Positions 7,641 through 15,400 of a stretch of 22,504 nt of DNA are shown piece by piece (within the stretch, counting starts at the first letter, position 1; every line of letters begins with the position of its first letter). The notes beneath the pieces were generated by a model that was not told the DNA's origin, made no database searches, and saw nothing but the letters and a program-made list of their open reading frames with translations. The DNA is from a virus, in IMG/VR virus record IMGVR_UViG_3300024346_000559, positions 1 through 22,504 of that record; one strand, given 5' to 3'. A program made the position numbers and the translations under genes.

Positions 7641-8062
7641 TGGAAATAGATAAGTATAAAGCACTTTCAGATAGTTTAGAACTTTTAAAGCAGAGTTATT
7701 GGCATAGAGTATACAATGTAGACGACATATATAGGTATATTATAGCACCTATAAAATACAACAAGATACGTCTTTACTATCAAGATCAAGTTCCAGTCGG
7801 CTTAGTTACTTGGTGCTGGCTCAATGAAAAGAACGGAAATAAATTTTTAAGTGGTGACTACTATATTACGGAGCAAGACTATACATCAGATTTAAATGAT
7901 GAGCTTTGGGGTATAGAATTTATTGCCCCCTATGGAAATGCCAGAGAAGTAATGAGACTAGTCCGTAAAGAACACACAAATGTATACAGTAAAAATAAAA
8001 AAATACATTGGCGAAGATTGCAAAAACCTAGTAAAAGACATACAAGAGAGTTTAAAAAATGA
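7640..8062 (+). CDS. HlyC-like toxin-activating lysine acyltransferase
   Basis: The 140-residue protein matches the RTX-toxin acyltransferase family (HlyC/ApxC), which moves a fatty acyl group from acyl carrier protein to internal lysines. Against E. coli HlyC recalled from memory, SYWHRVYNVDDI aligns with SPLHRNWPVSLF, VPVGLVTWCWLN with YPVAYCSWANLS, QDYTS with EDWTS, and WGIEFIAPYGN with WFIDWIAPFGD. His22 occupies the place of catalytic His23. The catalytic Asp92 of HlyC is replaced by Glu93. It is about 30 residues shorter than HlyC at the C terminus, which ends basic (KRHTREFKK). No Shine-Dalgarno precedes the ATG and no other in-frame start is available. Its TGA overlaps the next ATG (ATGA), coupling it to the 675-aa virion protein. 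No RTX toxin is visible in the window, so the substrate is unknown; a co-encoded virion or membrane protein is the natural candidate. Confidence 0.8.
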   Translation: MEIDKYKALSDSLELLKQSYWHRVYNVDDIYRYIIAPIKYNKIRLYYQDQVPVGLVTWCWLNEKNGNKFLSGDYYITEQDYTSDLNDELWGIEFIAPYGNAREVMRLVRKEHTNVYSKNKKIHWRRLQKPSKRHTREFKK

Positions 8063-10086
8063 TCTATAACCCCTTCATGATTGATCGGCATCTAAATCCT
8101 AGAGCATCTGGGCTTATAGTCTTTGGTGGTGGTGATGGGGGTAGTGCTCCGTATCAGTACTCGGAGGGTGGTACTGTAGATGCAGGCAATGAACCGCAAA
8201 GTAATCAGGACAAGTTTTCTGTTTTTACAAATGCTATTAACGCAGCTAACAATCAAGCGGATGAGGGATCTGCAGATAAAATTGGTCAGCTGGGAATAAA
8301 ACTACAGGCTTTACAGGCAGTAGCTATACCAGCATTTGATGGTGCCGATGCTGCATCTTTCGTACAAAGAGCCGAAGAATACAAAGCGTCTAAGGTAAAA
8401 ACAGTAAGCGACAATTTAGCTAAAGCTCAGAGCCAGCGTTCAGCAGAGATGTCCTCTGGTGCACGAGAGGTGACTGGTGCTGCTGTGACAGACCCAGGTT
8501 CACAGGCTAAAAAGTCTGATGTTGTTGATATTGAAGCAGGTACTGAAGGTACATCTGTTTCGCAAGACACCGGGCAAGTAACAGGTCCAGCACCCTCTGT
8601 AGATGCCACCAAAGTAGATTCAGTTTCTACAGTCGAGACACCCAAAGAGATAACTGCAAGTGGAGTAACTGCTTCTACAACAGGGTCTAAGGTAACTGAC
8701 GCTGTTCAGGATCTTGATGCTCAAGAAGGTGAAGTGTCTGCAGATTCTATAGCCAAGGGTGCTACGAAAGACCCAGCTTCCACGGGTGTAAGTGATCTTA
8801 AAGAAGCTCAGGGTACCGCCACTATGGTGGATAACCCGGCACAGCGTAAGATCCAAGAGGGTGAACTTATTTCCGGTGTCGCTGATGCTGAAACAGCCAG
8901 TAAGTTTACTGAGCAAATACAAGCGGCTACTGCAACTCCATCTGAAAAAGCTACAGTTAGAGGGCAGCTGACAGACCTCATGCAGGACTTTGAAGGGGGC
9001 AACACTCCATCTTGGGCTGCGGGTGCTATGAGGGCTGCTATGTCACAGATGGCTTCCCGTGGCCTTAGTGCATCCTCAATGGCTGGACAGGCTATTGTAC
9101 AGGCTACCATGGAATCTGCACTTCCTATTGCTATGGCAGATGCTCAAACTCAATCCCAGTTTGAATCTCAGAACTTGTCAAACAGACAGCAACGTGCTAT
9201 GCTTGCCGCACAACAACGTGCTACCTTTATGGGTATGGAGTTTGATCAAGCCTTCCAAGCAAGAGTTCAAAATGCATCTAAGATTTCTGATGTAGCTAAT
9301 ATGAACTTTACTGCTGAACAACAAATTGCACTTGAGAACTCTCGTGCTTCAAATACTATGAGCTTAGCTAATTTATCTAACAGTCAGGCAATGGTGATGG
9401 CCCAAGCTGCAGCTATCTCCCAGCTAGAATCGCAAAACTTATCCAATCAGCAGCAAGCTGCAATTCAAAATGCACAAGCATTCTTGCAAATGGATATGGC
9501 TAATCTTAGTAATAGGCAACAAACAGAAATGTTTAAGGCTCAGACTATCGCTCAGTCTATCTTTACAGATTCAGCTGCTGAGAATGCTGCAAGACAATTT
9601 AATGCTTCGTCAGAAAATCAAACCAAACAATTTATGGCTAGTCTCTTTACGCAAGTTAGTCAATTTAATTCGTCACAGATTAATGCAACGAATCAGTTTA
9701 ATGCTGGTCAAGACAATGCTGCACAACAATTTAACGCCAGTATTGAAAATCAACGTCAGCAATTTAATGCACAAAACTCTTTGGTAATTGCTCAGGCTAA
9801 TGCTCAGTGGAGACAAAACGTATCTACAATTAATACAGCTGCACAGAATGAGTCTAACGCTAATGTAGCAATGGCGTCTAATGCGTTTACCCAGTCTATT
9901 ATGGATCAACTGTGGCAACGTGAAAGAGACATCATGGATTACGTTTACAAGTCTTCCGAGTCAAGTAAAGATCGTTCACTTAGTATTCTCCTTGCGGATA
10001 AAAAATATGATGAGTATCAAACAGCCAGAGATGATGCAGAAGAAACTTCCAAATGGGCAGCGTTTACACGGATACTCTTCTCTTAA
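8059..10086 (+). CDS. Internal virion-type protein with 11-residue (hendecad) repeats
   Basis: The 675-residue protein has an N-terminal glycine-rich patch (GLIVFGGGDGG, residues 19-29), an acidic and disordered-looking Thr/Ser/Ala/Val region (about 130-270), a helical region with LMQDFEGGNTPSWAAGAMRAA (about 308-328), and a Gln/Asn/Ala-rich half made of 11-residue repeats (372-602). It ends with a charged segment (about 610-675). I do not recognise a named family, though Q/N/A-rich virion proteins are frequent in marine phages. The absence of enzyme motifs and the position between fibre and large internal proteins suggest a virion core or ejection protein. Translation is coupled to the acyltransferase by a 4-nt ATGA overlap. 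Met7 is an alternative start, but the overlap favours 8059. Confidence 0.7.
   Translation: MIYNPFMIDRHLNPRASGLIVFGGGDGGSAPYQYSEGGTVDAGNEPQSNQDKFSVFTNAINAANNQADEGSADKIGQLGIKLQALQAVAIPAFDGADAASFVQRAEEYKASKVKTVSDNLAKAQSQRSAEMSSGAREVTGAAVTDPGSQAKKSDVVDIEAGTEGTSVSQDTGQVTGPAPSVDATKVDSVSTVETPKEITASGVTASTTGSKVTDAVQDLDAQEGEVSADSIAKGATKDPASTGVSDLKEAQGTATMVDNPAQRKIQEGELISGVADAETASKFTEQIQAATATPSEKATVRGQLTDLMQDFEGGNTPSWAAGAMRAAMSQMASRGLSASSMAGQAIVQATMESALPIAMADAQTQSQFESQNLSNRQQRAMLAAQQRATFMGMEFDQAFQARVQNASKISDVANMNFTAEQQIALENSRASNTMSLANLSNSQAMVMAQAAAISQLESQNLSNQQQAAIQNAQAFLQMDMANLSNRQQTEMFKAQTIAQSIFTDSAAENAARQFNASSENQTKQFMASLFTQVSQFNSSQINATNQFNAGQDNAAQQFNASIENQRQQFNAQNSLVIAQANAQWRQNVSTINTAAQNESNANVAMASNAFTQSIMDQLWQRERDIMDYVYKSSESSKDRSLSILLADKKYDEYQTARDDAEETSKWAAFTRILFS
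9172..9864 (+). repeat. 21 in-register 11-residue repeats (33-nt periodicity)
   Basis: Residues 372-602 of the 675-aa protein divide, without a single insertion or deletion, into 21 units of 11 residues. Examples are NLSNRQQRAML, NFTAEQQIALE, NLSNSQAMVMA, NLSNQQQAAIQ, NLSNRQQTEMF, NASSENQTKQF, NSSQINATNQF, NAGQDNAAQQF and NASIENQRQQF. Asn is favoured at position 1, and hydrophobic or aromatic residues recur at positions 10-11 of each unit. This is the hendecad period of three helical turns. The DNA copies are diverged, so the repeat is a protein-level architecture, not a recent tandem expansion. Confidence 0.85.
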
Positions 10087-10101
10087 GTTAGGAAAAATAA
10101 A

Positions 10102-10857
10102 ATGGCAGCAAACTATACAAACCTATTACTTACAGCTAGGCAACAGGCTGATCAGAGATTAGCTTCTAAGGGACTAGCTGGTAGTTCTTTTCAAAGCGTT
10201 GATGAAAATGATTCCGATAGACTTTTGCCTAAATCTCTTGTAAGTAAAAGACCTGAGGTGCTACAAGCTAGTGCTGAAGAAGATGATTTTATGACAAAAT
10301 ATTTTACACGGCTACGAGAGCAAAACAAAAACCTTGTAGAGGAAGGTAGTTCTACCAGGGCTTTGACTGATGAGTCTGGGGAGACTGTAGATATTCTAAA
10401 TGAGGGTGACGATGTAGATAGTCCCTCTGTTCAATCTGCTGAAGACTTCATTGCTGGTTTTGAAAATGTAAAGAATCAAAAAACTTTTAAAGCTTACTGG
10501 GATGTAGATCACTGGGCAATCGGATTTGGAAGCAAGGCCAGTGGAGAAAATGAAACTATAACCTTACAGCAAGCAAGGGATAGACTCAGTAGAGATACCT
10601 CTAAGTTTAGAGATATTGTAGTATCTGCAGCAAAGCAGTATGGATACGACTGGGACTCCAATCAGATCACAGCACTTACCAGCTTTACATACAACCTAGG
10701 TGCAGGGAACCTAAATAAACTGCTGGATGGCGGTAGTCGTGGTGATGAAGAGATATCTAATATGATTCTTGAATACAATAAAGCTTCTGGTAAAGTTTTG
10801 CCAGGGCTTGTAAAAAGACGTAAAGCCGAGGCTGCTTTATTTTCTAGTGTGAATTAA
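10102..10857 (+). CDS. GH24-type lysozyme (muramidase) with N-terminal extension
   Basis: The C-terminal 140 residues of this 251-aa protein fit phage muramidases (GH24), which cleave the glycan strands of peptidoglycan. Visible blocks are DFIAGFE (residues 115-121), KAYWDVDHWAIGFGS (130-144), QITALTSFTYNLGAGNL (188-204) and the typical C-terminal LPGLVKRRKAEAALF (233-247). Glu121 and Asp134 would be the catalytic acids, but they are 13 apart instead of the usual 9, and the expected Thr before IG(F)G is Ala139. The first 110 residues are acidic, with no signal peptide or SAR segment. The N-terminal extension and the position among internal virion genes suggest a virion-associated enzyme used at entry, although it is also the only lysozyme in the window and could serve as endolysin. 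AGGAAA precedes the ATG. Confidence 0.8.
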   Translation: MAANYTNLLLTARQQADQRLASKGLAGSSFQSVDENDSDRLLPKSLVSKRPEVLQASAEEDDFMTKYFTRLREQNKNLVEEGSSTRALTDESGETVDILNEGDDVDSPSVQSAEDFIAGFENVKNQKTFKAYWDVDHWAIGFGSKASGENETITLQQARDRLSRDTSKFRDIVVSAAKQYGYDWDSNQITALTSFTYNLGAGNLNKLLDGGSRGDEEISNMILEYNKASGKVLPGLVKRRKAEAALFSSVN

Positions 10858-10867
10858 GGAGTAGGCT

Positions 10868-11398
10868 ATGTTTAGTGCACCAATACCGGGACAGTCCCTA
10901 ACATCAGAACCCAAGAACTCTCCTTGGGAAAATCCATCTCAGTTTGCAGACCCTGAGTCAGCACTACTTTGGCACATGGATAGGCTAGAAAAGCCTGAAA
11001 AAATTAAGGCTGTGGCGGGGTTACTTAAACTGGGGATAGATGTAGTAACTCTTACAGAGGGATTACTCAGGTCAGCTGTAATTGAAGGTCGTCACTCTGT
11101 TGATGTCTCTCTCATTATTGGTCCAATTATACATGAGTATATTGTAGGCACTGCGGATGCGGCTGGACTAGAGTATAAGGAAGGTTTAGATGAAGATTCT
11201 GCAGAGGAAATTGATGTAAATTATACTATAAGATCTAGGGAAGCGGCTAAAATTTTAAAAGAACTTAAGGATACTGGAGAAGTAGATTTTGATATGGAGC
11301 CAGAAGAGAGCTTAAAAGAACCTATCAAAATACCAGAAGAAGTTGAAGCTCCTGTTGAAGATAAACCTATGGGCTTGATGTCAAGAGGAGAAGTATAA
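10868..11398 (+). CDS. Conserved phage virion-type protein of unknown function
   Basis: The 176-residue protein opens with MFSAPIPGQSLTSEPKNSPWENP, a motif I recognise from conserved proteins of unknown function in many marine podo- and myoviruses. Two helical, hydrophobic blocks follow (KIKAVAGLLKLGIDVVTLTEGLL and HSVDVSLIIGPIIHEYIVGTADAAGLEYKEGL). The C-terminal third is acidic and probably disordered, rich in Glu, Pro and Lys. An AAGGAG Shine-Dalgarno sits 10 nt after the lysozyme stop. The TAA overlaps the next ATG by one base, linking it to the 346-aa protein. Its place in the internal-protein block suggests a virion or assembly role; no reaction can be proposed. Confidence 0.7.
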   Translation: MFSAPIPGQSLTSEPKNSPWENPSQFADPESALLWHMDRLEKPEKIKAVAGLLKLGIDVVTLTEGLLRSAVIEGRHSVDVSLIIGPIIHEYIVGTADAAGLEYKEGLDEDSAEEIDVNYTIRSREAAKILKELKDTGEVDFDMEPEESLKEPIKIPEEVEAPVEDKPMGLMSRGEV

Positions 11399-12438
11399 TG
11401 GGTATGTGGCAAGGAATAAATCAAGGCCTGGCGGCTGCTGAAGAAGCAAAACTTAGTAAAGAACAGCTTGAGTTAAGAAAGAAGGCTGAGGAAAGAGCTG
11501 AGGAAACTTTTAAATTAACAAGATTTACGACAAGGGCTACGTTAGCCGCACAGTTAAAAGAACTGTATGGCCCAGGTTCCAGTGGTAGCACTGGAAGTGG
11601 TACATCTAAATCTAGTAAAATCCCTGCCTCTGAAAATAAAAATAATTTTTTAATACTGACTCAAAGATTTCAAATAGATCCAGAACAAGTCAGTAAAGTT
11701 TATGCTACTGGTGGGGCTGAAGCTGTTGCAAGAGCTGTAGAGTTGGCTACTGACTACAGTGAAAAATTTAAAACTGGAGGTTATGCCGGATCTGAACCTA
11801 ATGTGGTAATTGGTCAGATGTTAGAAGGTGCGCTTTACACTGACTCTGAGACTCTTGAGTATGACTGGGACAAAATAAGTTCTGAAATTGGAGTACCTTT
11901 GGATGATGCAATGCGTACAATGATGGGCAGTGAATACACTGTACCTGGTACTGTCTCTTTTGAGACACCAGCACTGATTGAAAAGCCAACACTTACAGAT
12001 CTTGCTGATGTAGAAAAACGTGCTGTATCTAACTCTCTTCAGATGGCTAAAAAAGAAAATAGGTTACTAGCAAATAGGAAAAATCAACTTGCAAAGATTC
12101 AAGAAACTCGTGACTTAACTAGCCTAGAAGAGCAAGAAGTAAACTGGCTCATTGAAAGATCTATTCAAGTTAACTCAGCTGTTAAGTCTCATAAGGATGA
12201 GGTGTATGATCCGTTAATAGTACTCTATGGATCTTCTATGGGAGATTTGTTGGATTACTATGATCAATTTCAAGATGCCGAACAGATACTTGGGCCATCC
12301 TTCTTTGAATCCTCTCAGATAATACAAACTGTGCCGAGTAGGGCAGTTGCATTTAACTTGATGAGGGCGGGCATACTTCAACCCCCAATGACTGTAAGAA
12401 GTTTAGAAACAGGTAAGTTAATTAGTTTGGAAGAGTAG
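11398..12438 (+). CDS. Helical virion-type protein, unknown function
   Basis: No family is recognised for this 346-residue protein. The first 55 residues form a strongly predicted coiled coil (AAEEAKLSKEQLELRKKAEE and onward). A Ser/Gly/Thr-rich linker follows at about residues 58-78 (PGSSGSTGSGTSKSS). Helical segments follow, including VYATGGAEAVARAVELATDYSEK, and a second long charged helix at about 210-265. The coiled coil plus flexible linker layout resembles small internal core proteins of podoviruses. AGAGGAG lies upstream, and the start codon overlaps the previous stop (TAATG). The stop is one base away from the start of the large internal protein, so these three genes probably form one translational unit and their products may assemble together in the virion. 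Confidence 0.65.
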   Translation: MGMWQGINQGLAAAEEAKLSKEQLELRKKAEERAEETFKLTRFTTRATLAAQLKELYGPGSSGSTGSGTSKSSKIPASENKNNFLILTQRFQIDPEQVSKVYATGGAEAVARAVELATDYSEKFKTGGYAGSEPNVVIGQMLEGALYTDSETLEYDWDKISSEIGVPLDDAMRTMMGSEYTVPGTVSFETPALIEKPTLTDLADVEKRAVSNSLQMAKKENRLLANRKNQLAKIQETRDLTSLEEQEVNWLIERSIQVNSAVKSHKDEVYDPLIVLYGSSMGDLLDYYDQFQDAEQILGPSFFESSQIIQTVPSRAVAFNLMRAGILQPPMTVRSLETGKLISLEE

Positions 12439-12439
12439 C

Positions 12440-15400
12440 ATGGAAGAAGAATACGAAGATGTGCTCAGTCTTAGTGATGGTAGTCCCGAGATAACAGTCC
12501 CTTTAGGTACAGAGGAATATGAAGATCCTCTTTCACTGAGTGGGCAGGCTGATTCAATGACAGAGCTACCACTTTCGAAATCTTCTGCAAATTCTTTGGA
12601 AGTTTCCTTAGGTGCAGACGTAGTAGATTTAGACTCTGTTTTTCAGGAGTACGGTCGCTCATTAATTAAAGAAGATTTTCTTAAAGACGACAGGCTTATG
12701 GAGGTTGTCTATCAAAACCTAGAGGCTAGGTATCAACCTTCTGGTGTAGTTGGAACAGTCTATAGTGGAGTATCCGGTATAGCAGGTGGTGACACTGGTG
12801 GTGGCGCATTTGGTCCAAGAGACTATAGGGCTATGGGTAGGGAGGATGCCTTTGAGATATGGCAGAATTATCAGAGATCATTTGCTGGTGGTCAAAGTGT
12901 AACTACGGCTAACGAAATTGCTTTTGGGATATCTGCAGACCAAACTACTAAAAATAAATTGGGTGCAGGTTATCTGCTATTTGATCAGATGGGTAACGCC
13001 TTTACAGGAGAAGGTTCTTGGTCTGAAATGGGCGATGCTATTTACGACTATGGTAAAGCGGCCATCTACGATCCGACAACAATTCTTTCTTTTGGTTTAG
13101 GTAAGATCCTTACCTTTGGTGCAACTAAGGCGTCAAGTATTACTGCTAGGTCTTTGTTAATAAAAGGTTTTCAAGAGTATGTAAAGCAGGGTATGTCTAA
13201 GACAGCTGCACGTATTGCAGTGGGTAAGGCTGTGACAAAAGCAGCACCTGTTGTTGCTGCTGAAGCTGTATTTAACGTGGGTTTTGACGCACTTTATCAG
13301 GCGCAGTTAATTAATACTGATGCACAGGAAGAGTTTAGTTTTACTCAGTCTGCAGTAAATGCTGCAGGTTCTATTCTTATGCCAGCAGTATTGTTTGGCA
13401 CGAGTGCAACTGTTAAAGGACTTAGACGTTCTGATTTTTTAAAAGATACTTGGATAGGTTCAAAAGAATTAGACGTAGCTGCGCTCAAGATGGATGCAGC
13501 CACTGCTTTAGCTGAGTCTAAAAAACGTATCAAGAATAAACAACTTATTGATATTGTAGATGAAAACTTTAGTCGAATTGCTGGCGGTGATTCCGGTTTC
13601 TTGGCTTGGCAAACTGTTAAAGCTAAAGCAAAATCTGCCATTGCTAGGAAGCAAGAGGTAGACACAGACACAGAAACCATGAATATTTTTATGAAAAATT
13701 TTTGGTTTGGTGCTAAAGATGGTAGCACTAAGGGGTATTATCAGGCACTAAAAGATGCTGGGTTTGTTACAACTCCTGCCATGATAGATGAGTATAAAGT
13801 TACAGGTACTTTTGCTCAGACTATTATGTTCTTAAAACCAAACACAGTAAAAAACATGATGACTTCTTTTGAAAAAGAGACAGGGCGTAAGTTAAAAATT
13901 AAAAAAACACCAGCAGGTCTAAGAGATCATATGATTAAGGGAACTTCTGTTGGTGCAGAAACCCTTCAGATTTCTTCACAACTATCTCGATTAGAGAAAT
14001 TAGGTGGGGCAGATCTTTCCAAAGCGCTGAAGAATATGGGCAAAGGTAAGATGCCCGATGACCCTAAGAAATTGCAGTTTGCTTTGTCTGTATACAAGAG
14101 ACTGATAACCTCACACCTATCTACAACTGGTGCTAACATCAAAGGTTTTGGACAGCTTGTAAGTTTAAACACTGCAGCTGACATATTTACAAGTGCAATT
14201 AACTATACCATAGCTGGTGGTGCAAAATTAACAGGTAAATCTGACACTGCAGAAATGTATGCCAATAGGGGCTATGGCTCTCTACTTGGTGCGCTTCGTC
14301 GTGGTGCATCCGTACTATCACCAGAGTTAGATTACAAGTATGCACAAAAGATTTTAGAGTTAAACCCCAAGACAGCTGAAACTTTATTTAGGGATGTCAG
14401 TGGTGATGGTGGTGTAAGAGATAGTCTAGAGCACTTTAACCTTGATGCTAAAGGTAAGGTAAATTCTGAAGGTGAGGTAATAAATCCTGATGCAACATTA
14501 GATCCCAGAAGTCCTACATATGTTATTGCTAAGGGTGCAGATACTGTAACCAAGGGTGCTCAAACAATAACACTTGTAAGAATGCAAGACGAAGTTACTA
14601 AAACTTGGTCATTCGGTACAAATGTAAATCAAGCTATTATGAGAGAGTATGGAACACCCCCACAGAAATTTTTTGATAGGCCTGATGCTGCACTTGAAAT
14701 GGCAACAGACAGGTTTAAAAATAACGTGCTTGAGAAAGCTGCCTTTAGAACTATGCGAGAGACTGCTTCAGTAAACTGGTCTACACTACCAGCTAACAAT
14801 GCTTTCAGAGCAGCGGCAAGATTTATTGAAACAATAACAAACAAAACTCCGGTCGGTTTTATTGTGCCTTTCGGTAGTTTTTTAAATACAACCGTGGCTA
14901 CTATGGGAGATCTATCTGGTTTTAATGCCATAAGATTTACTCTTGAAAGATACCGAGGTAAAAAACTTGACTTCGCAACTCAGGAAGTTGCTGAATCTTA
15001 TGGTCGTATGGCCGCTGGTTGGACTGCTGTAGCTCTGGGTACGTACACCGCAGGTGGTGCAATAGATAGAGTTAAAGAAGGTCTTGCTTGGAATCAAGAA
15101 AGAAAAGATGATGGCTCTGTTCAAGATAACAGATTTGATTGGCCCTTCTCTACCATAAGAGTTGTTGAGCAAATGTTAGCTCATGGTACAAAGGGTAACC
15201 CAGAGATTTTAAAAGGACTTAAAGGATTTTCTTGGGATGAAGTTCCAGATGACCTTTGGGAAGAACTTAGAAACCAGCTTGGAGGCCAATCAGTACGTGA
15301 TCTAAAAGATTTTGAAAGAAACTTATTTGAATATGGCAATGCACTTCTTGAAGTAAAGGAGTCTAAACTTATAACAGGTGATTGGGTTGGGTCTGGTTTA

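Noticed and set aside
7640-8062. GNAT-type N-acetyltransferase call for the 140-aa protein
   Set aside because: The aligned HR, PVG...W and W(G/F)I(E/D)(F/W)IAP(Y/F)G blocks are specific to HlyC-type acyltransferases, and the usual acetyl-CoA P-loop (Q/RxxGxG/A) is not seen.
9172-9864. 33-nt periodic DNA as a possible CRISPR array or tandem repeat
   Set aside because: The units are contiguous, diverged at DNA level and read as one protein frame; there are no identical repeats with unique spacers.
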